A stretch of DNA of 64,000 nucleotides from Colwellia sp. C2M11. Its GTDB lineage: Bacteria; Pseudomonadota; Gammaproteobacteria; Enterobacterales; Alteromonadaceae. The stretch spans positions 1-64,000 of the forward strand of contig NZ_JAHKQD010000017.1 of the NCBI RefSeq assembly GCF_018860915.1. The letters are read 5' to 3'. The notes below the pieces were generated by a model, which was not told where the DNA came from, searched no databases, and worked only from the letters and a program-made list of their open reading frames with translations. This document shows, piece by piece, positions 26,312-35,781 of the stretch (positions are counted from its first letter, which is position 1; each line of letters opens with the position of its first letter). The position numbers and the translations under genes were made by a program.

Positions 26312-28279
26312 TTAATTAATATTAATATATTGATTAACCTGCTTAGGGTTAAGCTGAATTTCTTCGCCGTTTGTCCAAGTGACGGTAACGGTATCAACCT
26401 CATCGCACTGCCCTAGCCCGAACAACAAATCATTATTATAAGTAACCGCAAATGACGATGAAGTATTACCTACTTCCCGCACTTGAGTTCGCCCACAGGC
26501 ATTAATCGTTACTTTAGTGCCGAATAAATCCGCTTTTTCAACTGGAGACATCCCGACAGTAATGCCTATATAGTTATTGTTTGATAATATTTCGTTATGA
26601 TTTTCAAATAAATGCCACTTACCACGTTCATTAGCAAAAATAAGATCAAAATCACCATCTTTGTCGTAATCAATCACTTCTGCACCTGCACCTGTTGCAC
26701 CTAAATCGGTTGAAATAGCTCCATGATTATCAACCAAGGTAAAAGATTTCCCTTGGTTGTTCATATACAAATACTGAGTAACTTCTTTTGACATATCGCC
26801 ATAGCGCATAAAAAATAAATCTGTCCAACCGTCGTTATCATAATCAGCAGCCAAAGCACTAGTCGTTTGTTCATTAATATCAATGCCCATTTTTGACGTT
26901 ACATCAAAAAATTGTCCATCTCTATTTTCTAACAACATAGCTGGTAGTGATTCATCTTTGGTTGTGGCGGGTGTTGAGATTACATTGTTTATCACGCCAG
27001 CGGTTGCTGAACTGGTTTGACTACAAATTCGCCAGTGATTATTGCCCATATAGCCAATATATAAACCCGGCTTGCTGTCTTTAGGTAAATTTTTCATTTT
27101 TACGCCTTTAACACATAAGTCTTCAGGCCAACCAAAGGATTCACTCGCAGTTAAGTTAATGGTACCACTTCGGTCTAAATCGTGAGAGGTATCCTTAGAG
27201 GAGCTTTTAAAATCTAATAAGCGCTTATCTTTACCTACATAAACATCAAAATCTGGATAAGCCATTTGCAAGTTTTCAAGCACAAAGTCTCCATCTATGG
27301 TGAGGTCTTCAAGTTGTAATGGTTGAAAACGTGAGAAAAATGCAAAACGTTTGCTTGCTGCATCGTAATAGGTTTCTGGCTCAAATTGATGCTCTGCTCT
27401 GCTAATTGCTAAATCTAAATCGCCGTCACCATCAAAATCAAGTTGTGAAATAGCACTAACATCCGAGGTGTGTTTTAATGAACCTAGTACTTTGTCAGTT
27501 ACATCTGAAAAGGTATAACCTTCGCCGCCTGCTATCGCGACCATACGTTTACCACCAAAAACTAATATGTCTGACTGGTCATCACCATTAAAATCAGTAA
27601 TGACAGAGCGATAACTTAATCGGTCACTAAAAGGTAAATTACCTTCAAAGACAAACTCACCTGTTCCTGAATTACTATAAAAATGGTTCGCCCCCGTTTC
27701 AAACTGCTCAGGTGTTGCAAAACCAGTTAAAAATAAATCTGAATTACCGTCATTATTTGCATCAAATACTTTGACTGAACGGCCTCTTCCTTTTTCGAAA
27801 TGTTCTAAAGGTTTACCACCTGTAAATTGTCTATCTTTTGTTATTTCGAAATGTTTTGGTTTTCTCGGATTACTGCCATTACCACCACCTTGTGCAATAA
27901 TCACTTCAACTAAACCATCTTTATCAAAGTCAGCAATAGCTGTACCGTGCATATCGCCATTAATTAATGTGGATGGTTCGGTAAAAGTCCCACCTTCATT
28001 CCAGTAAACAAACACTTTATGCGCATGCTCAGTTAATAAAAGGTCTTGGTAACCGTTACCATCAAGATCACCGACAATTGCAACGTCCCACTTACGTCGG
28101 CCTCTATCCTCTACCGGTATTACTCCTGACGTTTCGGTGAATAAGGTAGGAGGATTTGATTGATTATTTGCTTGTTCAGCGCCTTTTTTATCAAACGTAG
28201 CGCAACCATTTAAACTTGCGATTGCACAATATAGAGCGACAGTAGACGCAACTTTATTAAACTTGAATGTATACATCAT
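26312..28279 (-). CDS. FG-GAP/VCBS beta-propeller lipoprotein with ASPIC/UnbV domain (CRTAC1-like)
   Basis: This 655-residue lipoprotein has lipobox LNGC (Cys26). It carries repeated calcium-loop motifs of the FG-GAP/VCBS type (DLDGNGYQDLLLT, DFDKDGLVEVIIA, DANNDGNSDLFLT, DFDGDGDLDLAIS, DYDNDGWTDLFFM, DYDKDGDFDLIFA) predicting a beta-propeller. An ASPIC/UnbV domain spans the last ~75 residues. It is probably held on the outer membrane or in the periplasm and binds glycans or a partner protein. A paralogue at 52.9 kb is next to a multiheme cytochrome. It lies inside the operon between two GH16 genes, which argues for a role in polysaccharide processing. Its chemical function is unknown. Confidence 0.82.
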   Translation of the reverse strand: MMYTFKFNKVASTVALYCAIASLNGCATFDKKGAEQANNQSNPPTLFTETSGVIPVEDRGRRKWDVAIVGDLDGNGYQDLLLTEHAHKVFVYWNEGGTFTEPSTLINGDMHGTAIADFDKDGLVEVIIAQGGGNGSNPRKPKHFEITKDRQFTGGKPLEHFEKGRGRSVKVFDANNDGNSDLFLTGFATPEQFETGANHFYSNSGTGEFVFEGNLPFSDRLSYRSVITDFNGDDQSDILVFGGKRMVAIAGGEGYTFSDVTDKVLGSLKHTSDVSAISQLDFDGDGDLDLAISRAEHQFEPETYYDAASKRFAFFSRFQPLQLEDLTIDGDFVLENLQMAYPDFDVYVGKDKRLLDFKSSSKDTSHDLDRSGTINLTASESFGWPEDLCVKGVKMKNLPKDSKPGLYIGYMGNNHWRICSQTSSATAGVINNVISTPATTKDESLPAMLLENRDGQFFDVTSKMGIDINEQTTSALAADYDNDGWTDLFFMRYGDMSKEVTQYLYMNNQGKSFTLVDNHGAISTDLGATGAGAEVIDYDKDGDFDLIFANERGKWHLFENHNEILSNNNYIGITVGMSPVEKADLFGTKVTINACGRTQVREVGNTSSSFAVTYNNDLLFGLGQCDEVDTVTVTWTNGEEIQLNPKQVNQYININ

Positions 28280-28362
28280 AATTACTAAACCTTTAAGTTA
28301 TTAAGTGATGCCAATTGTGTCTTGCTAATTAGCATAATATTTTTATTATTTCGTTCGCTATT

Positions 28363-29415
28363 TCACTTGTTTTTTTGCCAAACTCTAACGTATTCAATTT
28401 CAAAATCGACTATGCCGTCATCTTTCTTTTCTTTCGGACTATTTATTCCAAGTTCTGCTTTGCTTTTGGGGTAACCAACCCAAGGAAAAACTTCTTGATC
28501 TAACCAGAGGTTAATTGGCACAGTGGCAACATATCCGTTGTAATCGGCTGGAACATCTCTGTTTTCTTTAGCCCAAGCCGTTACTTCTTCTGTAGTAACT
28601 TGTGAGAAAAGTTTACCGTCAATATAGTATTTAACACCTTGCTCATCCCATTCAATACCATAAATATGAAAGTCGTCCGCAACTCTAAAGCCTAAATCTT
28701 TCCTTTCGGTATACGTTGGTTTACCGCGAAGTTTTTGCCAATCACGTATTGACCACCAAATTTGTCGGTCTAAGTGTTCTTTACCAGGTTCGCTGTGATA
28801 GCCCAGTAATTCAAAGAAATCGAATTCAACTCCTTTACCCATTGACCAAAAAGCACTAGTGACTTCAGCATCAGCCGCTTTGCTTTGTATTTCAATGTAA
28901 CCGTATTTGAATTCTTTACGTGAAATAATACAGGCTGTCGTAATATTGGCGTACGGCATAGCTTCACCAAATACAGGGGTATGGACTTCTTTAATAAACG
29001 GAAAGTCTGGTTCCCAACGTGTTTCAAGAATAAGTTTGCCATCTTCTAAACGATAGTTACGTCCTGAAAACTGTGAAGGTGCACGACCTGTCCATACTTT
29101 TTTGTTGGGTTTATCAGGGTGTTTATACTCTGGTTTACCATCTTTAAATTTACCAACAACATACCAACGGTCTTCATCCAGCACTTCGGTTTCAAACTCA
29201 TCACTTACTACAGTGTTATAAACCCATTGCCCTGTATTGTTAGGATCAGAAAATGGAGATACGAGTGGCGCAGTATGATTACTGTCGTTTGTGCTAGTTG
29301 CTACAGTGTTTGAGCCACTGCTACATGCGGTTAATAACGTAGAGCTAAGGAGAAAGGCATAAGCGGTAAGTAACTTATTTTTTTTAAAATTTTGTTTAGA
29401 TATTTTTTTAAGCAT
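28363..29415 (-). CDS. GH16 lipoprotein
   Basis: This 350-residue lipoprotein has lipobox LTAC (Cys31), a short Ser/Thr/Asn-rich linker and one GH16 domain from about 50 to 349. The catalytic motif is EFDFFE at 197-202 (E197, D199, E202). The domain is closest in layout to that of the 636-aa enzyme (SDPNNTGQWVYN, PDFPF, FRVADDFHIYGIEW, FEIEYVRVWQK) but lacks its accessory domains. Endo-hydrolysis of a sulfated or partly desulfated galactan at the cell surface is the expected role. The gene follows a sulfatase after 124 bp that contain a long perfect hairpin. Confidence 0.88.
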   Translation of the reverse strand: MLKKISKQNFKKNKLLTAYAFLLSSTLLTACSSGSNTVATSTNDSNHTAPLVSPFSDPNNTGQWVYNTVVSDEFETEVLDEDRWYVVGKFKDGKPEYKHPDKPNKKVWTGRAPSQFSGRNYRLEDGKLILETRWEPDFPFIKEVHTPVFGEAMPYANITTACIISRKEFKYGYIEIQSKAADAEVTSAFWSMGKGVEFDFFELLGYHSEPGKEHLDRQIWWSIRDWQKLRGKPTYTERKDLGFRVADDFHIYGIEWDEQGVKYYIDGKLFSQVTTEEVTAWAKENRDVPADYNGYVATVPINLWLDQEVFPWVGYPKSKAELGINSPKEKKDDGIVDFEIEYVRVWQKNK

Positions 29416-29451
29416 AAGATTTTACCCTGCTAATAGAGTTTACGAAGTTAG

Positions 29452-29486
29452 TTATCCACTTAACTGAAAACCAGTTAAGTGGATAA
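29452..29486 (-). other. 15-bp perfect hairpin between sulfatase and GH16 genes
   Basis: TTATCCACTTAACTG and its exact complement are separated by AAAAC. No T-run follows on the minus strand, so it is not a standard terminator. It may protect or process the mRNA, or reduce downstream expression within the operon. Confidence 0.55.
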
Positions 29487-29539
29487 AAGCACATCGCCGA
29501 ATCCAGTTATGCAGAATGTGCTTAGTAAGCGCTAACTTC

Positions 29540-31021
29540 TTAATGTACATTTAACTCGTTAGCGGCTTTTTCTTTTAAACTAAAAGTTTCATGGAATCTC
29601 GGCATGGCTTTTTCTCGCCATAAAGCGCCTTCGGCATGATTGTGGAACCATGAAGGCTGAGTGTTACTCCAACTCCACATTTCCATTTCAGCGACCATTT
29701 CTCTTACAACGAGCGGGTACTCTTTACTTAAATCGTTACTTTCGCTGCTATCTTTTTCAACATCAAATAATTGCCATTTGCCACTTACATTGACAATTTT
29801 CCAATTATCTTTACGTGCAGCCGCTTCTGAATAACCATTTCTATGGCGTACGGCATAAATCATTTCGCCTGGTCTAGGGTCTGTGCCTGCAACTAAACTT
29901 GGTATTAAATTTTTACCATCAAGCTTTTTCTTTTTAGGTATTTCAGCACCTGCAATTTTTGCAAATGTTGGATATAAATCTAAAGTAGAAATAGGGAAGG
30001 TAAATGTTTTACCGTTTGGTATTTTTTTAGGCCAATGGAAAAACATAGGTGTTCTATAACCGCCTTCTAATACACTCCCTTTGCGACCTTTTAATGGGTA
30101 ATTGTTAGCGCCTAGGTTTGGTTTGCCTCCGTTATCACTGAAAAATACAATTAAAGTATTATCGTATTGACCTGTATCTTTTAAGGTTTGTACAATTTCC
30201 TTAACACCTCGATCTACCGCATAAACCATACCTGCGTAGATTTTACGTTTTTTATCTTTAATCTCGGGGAATTGCGCCATGTCTTCTTCTTTAGCTTGCA
30301 TAGGCGAATGAGGCGCATTGTATGCTAAGTATAAAAAGAAAGGCTGCTTTTTATCTTTTGCTGAGGCTTCAATAAAGTTTACTGCTTGCCCCGATAAAGC
30401 ATCGGTTAGATATTCATTAACATCCACCTCTTTTCCATTGTGTTCAAGTGGTCTAAGGTAATGAAATATTGAGTGATTTAAACCTTGTTTACGTTGTTTT
30501 TCATATTGTGCTTTAAACTTACTTGGGAAATAGTCGTGGCCGCCATTTAAAAAGCCATAAAAATCATCAAAACCTCGGTTATTTGGATGGAAATCACCAT
30601 CTTCACCTAAGTGCCACTTACCGATAGCTCCAGTATGGTAGCCTGCGTCTTGTAATACCTCACTGATAAAAATCTCAGAAGTAGGAATACCTAAACCTCC
30701 AGAGCGATCACTGGTAGGTAAGTTAAATTGTGAACCAAATTTGTGTGGATATCTTCCGGTCATAATACCTGCTCGGCTTGGTCCACAAAAAGGATGAGCA
30801 TTGTATGCGGAAGTCATCATAGTCCCTTCTGCCGCTAACTGATCTAAATTAGGTGTTCTGATATCAGGTGACCCATTAAAGCCAACATCGGCATAACCCA
30901 TATCATCGGTTAAAATAACTAAAATATTAGGTCGTTCATTAGCAGTACTTGCCAGTGAAACTTGACTTGCAAGTAAACAGGTACAACCTAAAACAAGCTG
31001 CCTAAATGTAAATTTTTTCAT
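29540..31021 (-). CDS. Formylglycine-dependent sulfatase (S1 family)
   Basis: This 493-residue secreted arylsulfatase-fold enzyme has a signal peptide at 1-24. Metal ligands D39-D40 (ILTDDMG) are followed by the formylglycine motif CGPSR at 79-83 (Cys79 oxidised by a maturase elsewhere), GKWHLGED, and the C-terminal metal pair in FFSDNGG. S1 enzymes in carrageenan loci remove galactose-4-sulfate or anhydrogalactose-2-sulfate. Subfamily S1_19 is a reasonable guess but cannot be assigned by eye. It is second in the operon that starts with the other sulfatase. Confidence 0.9.
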   Translation of the reverse strand: MKKFTFRQLVLGCTCLLASQVSLASTANERPNILVILTDDMGYADVGFNGSPDIRTPNLDQLAAEGTMMTSAYNAHPFCGPSRAGIMTGRYPHKFGSQFNLPTSDRSGGLGIPTSEIFISEVLQDAGYHTGAIGKWHLGEDGDFHPNNRGFDDFYGFLNGGHDYFPSKFKAQYEKQRKQGLNHSIFHYLRPLEHNGKEVDVNEYLTDALSGQAVNFIEASAKDKKQPFFLYLAYNAPHSPMQAKEEDMAQFPEIKDKKRKIYAGMVYAVDRGVKEIVQTLKDTGQYDNTLIVFFSDNGGKPNLGANNYPLKGRKGSVLEGGYRTPMFFHWPKKIPNGKTFTFPISTLDLYPTFAKIAGAEIPKKKKLDGKNLIPSLVAGTDPRPGEMIYAVRHRNGYSEAAARKDNWKIVNVSGKWQLFDVEKDSSESNDLSKEYPLVVREMVAEMEMWSWSNTQPSWFHNHAEGALWREKAMPRFHETFSLKEKAANELNVH

Positions 31022-31078
31022 CGTTTTTACCTAAAGTTTGTATTTATTAATTAATATTTTTCTGCAATAACTTTTAAA

Positions 31079-32734
31079 TTAAAGTAAGCCACGAGCTTTC
31101 ATGTGATGGCGAAACTTTTCTACTGATGGGTCGCCCACTCTGACAAGTTCTTGCTCAAGTAATAAAACCATCTCTTTTAATTGCTTGCGGTATTTTTTAT
31201 TATCAATTTCGTTGGTTACTTCAATAGGATCGTTAACCAAATCATACAATTCATCTCGACTATCACCTGGATTCCAGACAAATTTCATTTCAGGGGTTCT
31301 AATGGCTCTAATACCAAACCATGCCCCGTTATACCATTCGTATGCATAAAGCGATGAATCTATTCGGCCTTCATCTGCGAAATCCCCTTCCTTCATTAGC
31401 GATACTAATGTTCTACCATCAATGTCATCGCCAATTGATACTCCCATAATATCTGAAAGTGTTGGCGCTATATCAATAATAGACACTTGACGATTTACAG
31501 TCTTGCTTTCTTGATGTGGTGATTTAATCAGGAGTGGCATACGCATTAATTCATCATACGCGTAAGGGCCTTTGTCATATAACCCATGTTCACCTAACAT
31601 ACTACCTTGGTCACCAACTAAAATGATAGTTAGGTCGTCATACATACCTTCTTCTTTTGCTGTATTTAGTAGGTCGCCAACAACGCGATCAACCATTGCA
31701 ATAGCACCATAATAAAATGCTCGTGTTCTTCTCCAATCCATATCACTCATATGACCAACATCATGCCAAGGCCACCATACGCCATCTTGCGATAACGGTT
31801 TATTAACACGTGGGCTTAAATGATTTTTTGGCAGTTTAAGTGTTCCTGGATCAAACATGCTGGCATAAGGCTCAGGCACACGGTAGGCAGGATGTGGCTG
31901 ATTAAAACTGACTACACCAAAAAATGGTCGTTTATCTTTGGCCGCCTGTTTTATCATTGCTTGCCCATGAACGACTTTTTTATAAGCTTCAGTATCTTCA
32001 TAACCACCTGGTAGGGTCATAAAGTATTCGTGTTTCTCATTATTTTCGTCAAGTTTACCTTCATAGTAACCTTTCACTTGAGGAACTTTTGCATACGGTG
32101 TCCATTGACGACTAAATCGCTCTTCTGCTTCATGCCCATGTGCTAAATCAATTTCAGCGCCACGCATTTTTCTCCCTTGTGCGCCTAAGTGCCATTTCCC
32201 AACATAACCCACTAAGTAGCCAGCTTCAGACGCTGCTCGCATGATCCCGCCTTCTTTTGGATCAAGCTCAGAGACACGAGAGTGCCAAAGTTCAACATTA
32301 TCATCTAAACCTGTTTTATGACCCCAACGACCAGTGAACATTGCTGCTCTTGACGGAGAACAAAGACCAGTTGTTGTCATTGCATTATCAAAGCGCACTG
32401 ATTCTGCCGCTAATGCATCAATATTGGGTGTTTTAACCGGGCCTCCGCGATAAGAAAAAGTATCAAAACGCATATCATCAAACATGATTACGAGTACATT
32501 TTCTTTAGGGGTAGCTACACTTGAGGTAGCTACACTTGAGGTAGCTACACTTGAGGTAGCTACACTTGAGGTTGCAACTTTTTGACTCTCATTACTATAA
32601 GCTAACGGTGAAAAAATAACTGCAGCCAAACTCCCCATGGTTATAAATTTAACAAGTTTTGATATACGGGGACCGAGATTTTCTCTATCCTGATTTATCT
32701 TTTGAAAAGATCTTTGTTGTAAAAACAGTTTCAT
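31079..32734 (-). CDS. Formylglycine-dependent sulfatase (S1 family) with N-terminal VATSS repeats
   Basis: This 551-residue sulfatase has a long basic N-terminus followed by a hydrophobic export signal (~28-47) and a linker of four VATSS repeats (53-72). Metal ligands are D86-D87 (MFDDMRFD), the formylglycine motif is CSPSR at 125-129, and GKWHLGAQ and LVGDQGSMLGEHG follow. It is clearly a different subfamily from the sulfatase downstream, so the two probably remove different sulfate groups. It heads a five-gene operon (sulfatase, sulfatase, GH16, ASPIC lipoprotein, GH16) with an operator 130 bp upstream. Confidence 0.9.
   Translation of the reverse strand: MKLFLQQRSFQKINQDRENLGPRISKLVKFITMGSLAAVIFSPLAYSNESQKVATSSVATSSVATSSVATSSVATPKENVLVIMFDDMRFDTFSYRGGPVKTPNIDALAAESVRFDNAMTTTGLCSPSRAAMFTGRWGHKTGLDDNVELWHSRVSELDPKEGGIMRAASEAGYLVGYVGKWHLGAQGRKMRGAEIDLAHGHEAEERFSRQWTPYAKVPQVKGYYEGKLDENNEKHEYFMTLPGGYEDTEAYKKVVHGQAMIKQAAKDKRPFFGVVSFNQPHPAYRVPEPYASMFDPGTLKLPKNHLSPRVNKPLSQDGVWWPWHDVGHMSDMDWRRTRAFYYGAIAMVDRVVGDLLNTAKEEGMYDDLTIILVGDQGSMLGEHGLYDKGPYAYDELMRMPLLIKSPHQESKTVNRQVSIIDIAPTLSDIMGVSIGDDIDGRTLVSLMKEGDFADEGRIDSSLYAYEWYNGAWFGIRAIRTPEMKFVWNPGDSRDELYDLVNDPIEVTNEIDNKKYRKQLKEMVLLLEQELVRVGDPSVEKFRHHMKARGLL
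32511..32570 (-). repeat. Four perfect 15-bp tandem repeats in a sulfatase linker
   Basis: The unit GTAGCTACACTTGAG (plus strand) is repeated four times without a mismatch and encodes VATSS in the linker between export signal and sulfatase domain. The unit length is a multiple of three, so copy-number change would alter linker length without breaking the frame. Confidence 0.9.
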
Positions 32735-32863
32735 GCTTCACCTTAACTATTTGATTTTTTTGTTGTAATAAGTGCTTGGTAAGCGAGTTACCTTGATTTG
32801 AAAATAAATAATCACTTTATTATTTAACCAGATATTTCACAAGCCAATTGATTATCCATATAT

Positions 32864-32878
32864 AAACATATGATGTTT
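32864..32878. promoter_or_regulatory. PUL operator, site b (AAACATCATATGTTT)
   Basis: A perfect AAACAT-ATG-ATGTTT inverted repeat lies 130 bp before the first sulfatase gene, heading the five-gene operon that runs to 24358. It is identical to site a. Confidence 0.75.
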
Positions 32879-33055
32879 GTATGTGCAAGATTTAAATAGT
32901 GTAGACTTTGTAAAGTTATGTAAACAATAAAAATGAGTAAGCCTGTTAATTAGTTTTAATAATAGTTTCCTAAATAAGCTTTAGGACTGTGTTGCTGGAA
33001 GATTTTGAAGTTGATACGTCTTTAGCTTAAATACCAAAGCATTAAATGAAAAAAA

Positions 33056-33074
33056 GCCGTAGGGTTACTACGGC
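33056..33074 (-). terminator. Second terminator of the GH42-like gene
   Basis: GCCGTAG-GGTTA-CTACGGC is followed on the minus strand by seven T residues (33049-33055). It lies about 120 bp after the stop of the GH42-like gene, as a backup to the hairpin at 33153. Confidence 0.85.
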
Positions 33075-33152
33075 AACAACAATGGGGGAAACTATATAGC
33101 GTATTGTTGAAACTCAGCTATAAAAACAAAAACCATTCAAAATATTAAAAAA

Positions 33153-33177
33153 GACGCCGTAGTTTTGATACGGCGTC
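33153..33177 (-). terminator. First terminator of the GH42-like gene
   Basis: A 9-bp perfect stem GACGCCGTA / TACGGCGTC with a 7-nt loop is flanked by A-runs on the left and right of the plus strand, giving a T-run after the stem on the minus strand. It starts 17 bp after the GH42-like stop codon. Confidence 0.9.
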
Positions 33178-33193
33178 AAAAAATCGCAATCTA

Positions 33194-35635
33194 TTAGTGC
33201 GATTTAACTTCTAACAAGAGGACACCTTCAGAAGCTAATTCAAACGTAGAATCCAAGGAATTTCCGGTCATTAAGTCAGTAACAGTCACTGGCTTACCGT
33301 TTCTTAGCGTTAAGTCTAATTTAGCTGTATTGTGACCAACGTTTAGTATATTGACTAAATAAGTGCCATCAGACTGCTTAATTGTTCGCCAAGTAGTGGT
33401 TTTATATGCTTCTCCATTATCTTCAGCTATTACCACATCAGGCATTTGCTCTGTCACTTGAGCAAGGGCTACCTGCTTAATTTTAGCAAGGTCTGCGCTC
33501 GGCTCTAAAGTGATTAGTTTACCTTTACCAGCTTTTAACTTTTTAGTGCGTTTTTGGCCATATTCATTAAGTAATAAACTCTTTGAATCAACAATAACTG
33601 TACCACCAGCACCAAGATAAGATTGTAAAGCGTCGAATTCAGCATCAGTCACATTTGGGTTGTTATATACAACCACAGTCTCCCAATCGCTGTTGTCTTG
33701 CTTTTCAATAATGTTTTTAGTGACAAAACCTAAAGGTAAACCTTCGAAAAATAATTCCTCGTAAAGTTTAGAACCCTTGGTCATGTAATCATCAGTATTG
33801 ATGGCAGTCGTTTCAGAATAAAATAAACGTATAGGACGCATTTGTTCACGTAATGCAATAATTTCTTCTGAAAAACTATTTAAGTCAAACATTACCTGTG
33901 TTACTTCGTTGGTTACATGAGGTTGCATATTATTTGAACCAGCATATGCACCACCAAGCCCAGGATCGAAGAAGTCTAAATCTCCTTCTAAACGATCTTC
34001 AGGAGAACCATCAGGATCACGAGCCCAGAACCAGCCAGTATTAGCATCCATACCAAGTAAAGTCGCTAACCAGTACACACTACGCACATAACTGGTGCGA
34101 GTATCTAAATCACGCCATTGGCCAGATGATAAAAAGTGAGACTCTGAATTGAAGTTGATCTTGTCAGGTGCTACTGATTCCATAAAGTCGTGGAACATTG
34201 CAACCATTCCCCAAGAATAAGCATACTTTTCTATCCACTCAGACGATTTACCAGGACGAATATTCTCACTACCAAAGGCTTTAGCATCATGACCCACCAT
34301 GGTAGTTAATTCTGCTAATGCTTCGGTATCAATACCACCAGAACGAGAGTCATACATAAACATTCTAGGCATTACCTTAATGGATGTATGAGCGTCTGGA
34401 TTCACTGAATGTAGTTCATTTTGCACAAACGTAAACCAGTCTGTACTTCTATCCATATTATAACGAGACCAGTCATACCAAATAGGTTGTCCTTGTAATG
34501 CTGGATCAATTGGAATCTCAATTGCTACGGTTTCAAAACTAGTAAATGACGTACCCCAATTACTATTTAACGCTGCGATATCACTAGCATACTTATTATC
34601 TAACCAGTCACGGAACTTGTTAAGCGTATAAGAAGAAATAGAGGTCATTTCTTCAAAGTTGGCTGTCCAATGTCCTTTTTCAGCATACCAATGTGGCTCA
34701 TTCGCCAAAACAAAGCCCAATTCGGTAACTTTTTTACCTTTTGTTAATCGACCTGTTTCATGGATAATCTTACCCCAAACATCACGAACTAAAGGGTTAT
34801 CGATATCAAAACCAGTAAATAAAGAGCGACCTTTACGTACTTCAGGCTCTTGCTTTTCAACCCATTCAGGAATACCCATGATCCAATAATATAAGAAACC
34901 AATATTGGTATCAGGAATATCAGTCAATTCTTTCATCAACTCTTGGTCAAAGGTACCATCTTCTTTCAACAAGAAAGAATTGATAGCCCGGTCATGATCC
35001 GTTGGGTATAGGTTTTCACCACCATGGTACAGCGCGCCTAAATGATCATTATACACATCAGTATTAGTTAAAGGCTGACCAACTGATTTAGAAAAATAAT
35101 CGTAAAGAAAAATAGGTTTACCATTGCTGATAAACATATTATCGCTAGCTTTAGTACCTTGCCAATCAACTTTGTTAACAGGACGTCGTTTGATTTCACC
35201 ACGTAACTCTTGACCTAAAACATCGATACCTTTAGTGAGAATATCAATTACTTTTTGACGTTCAAAATCCGGCAATGCTGCGGCAAGTTCTACTTTGTCA
35301 TCAGCATAATAACGTTCGTAACCAAATGCTTGCTCTATGGCTTTCGGGTTAGCTTCATCCCAATTAGCAAACTTAAGAAACTCTTGAGAGAACCAAACAA
35401 GTGTTTCTTCTCTAGTTACATCAATATTTTTAGCGCGAGCTTGTTCCATCATGCTCAACAGAGTTTTTAATTGTGCTCGAGCTTCTTGCTCTAATGCACT
35501 GGCTGCAGAGTAACCAGTCTCAGCAACTGCAACAGTAACTTGAGGGGCGCTAACTTGAGCGTTCTGTTTTTTACTACAACCGGTAGTTAACAAAAGAGCC
35601 GAAGCAATAGCTACTCCTATGAGTGTTCTATTCAT
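33194..35635 (-). CDS. GH42-like glycoside hydrolase lipoprotein (candidate GH167)
   Basis: This 813-residue lipoprotein has lipobox LTTGC (Cys20), a helical N-terminal part (~45-150) and a TIM-barrel domain starting at FISNGKPIFLYDYF. The conserved acid/base Asn-Glu-Pro (N312, E313, P314) and a second carboxylate in NSESHF (E498, candidate nucleophile) fit clan GH-A. A beta-trefoil or flavodoxin-like part and a C-terminal beta domain follow. In Pseudoalteromonas carrageenan loci a GH42-like enzyme, later placed in GH167, releases beta-neocarrabiose from desulfated oligosaccharides; this protein fits that role. GH50 agarase is the main alternative. It forms a single-gene unit with its own operator and two terminators. 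Confidence 0.8.
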   Translation of the reverse strand: MNRTLIGVAIASALLLTTGCSKKQNAQVSAPQVTVAVAETGYSAASALEQEARAQLKTLLSMMEQARAKNIDVTREETLVWFSQEFLKFANWDEANPKAIEQAFGYERYYADDKVELAAALPDFERQKVIDILTKGIDVLGQELRGEIKRRPVNKVDWQGTKASDNMFISNGKPIFLYDYFSKSVGQPLTNTDVYNDHLGALYHGGENLYPTDHDRAINSFLLKEDGTFDQELMKELTDIPDTNIGFLYYWIMGIPEWVEKQEPEVRKGRSLFTGFDIDNPLVRDVWGKIIHETGRLTKGKKVTELGFVLANEPHWYAEKGHWTANFEEMTSISSYTLNKFRDWLDNKYASDIAALNSNWGTSFTSFETVAIEIPIDPALQGQPIWYDWSRYNMDRSTDWFTFVQNELHSVNPDAHTSIKVMPRMFMYDSRSGGIDTEALAELTTMVGHDAKAFGSENIRPGKSSEWIEKYAYSWGMVAMFHDFMESVAPDKINFNSESHFLSSGQWRDLDTRTSYVRSVYWLATLLGMDANTGWFWARDPDGSPEDRLEGDLDFFDPGLGGAYAGSNNMQPHVTNEVTQVMFDLNSFSEEIIALREQMRPIRLFYSETTAINTDDYMTKGSKLYEELFFEGLPLGFVTKNIIEKQDNSDWETVVVYNNPNVTDAEFDALQSYLGAGGTVIVDSKSLLLNEYGQKRTKKLKAGKGKLITLEPSADLAKIKQVALAQVTEQMPDVVIAEDNGEAYKTTTWRTIKQSDGTYLVNILNVGHNTAKLDLTLRNGKPVTVTDLMTGNSLDSTFELASEGVLLLEVKSH

Positions 35636-35692
35636 GATTTATCTCACTGTTGTTCATTAACAAATTTATATTACCACACATAATACATATAC

Positions 35693-35707
35693 AAACATCA
35701 TATGTAT
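35693..35707. promoter_or_regulatory. PUL operator, site c (AAACATCATATGTAT)
   Basis: This site has one mismatch to the consensus and lies 58 bp before the GH42-like start. It shares the fully conserved AAACATCATATGT stretch. Confidence 0.65.
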
Positions 35708-35781
35708 AGGTTAATTTTTTATTATTTTACTAATTATTGAAGATACAAAATCTCTTCAACAAAACTACATTTTGATTCTAG

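Larger units (their letters stand above)
32735..33193. other. Intergenic region with operator and two terminators
   Basis: This 459-bp spacer contains no visible gene. It holds the operator of the sulfatase operon (site b) and two tandem terminators that end the GH42-like transcript. Confidence 0.6.

Noticed and set aside
32511..32570. Direct repeats, considered as a regulatory iteron set.
   Set aside because: They are in frame inside the sulfatase gene and encode VATSS. No origin-like or plasmid gene is near.
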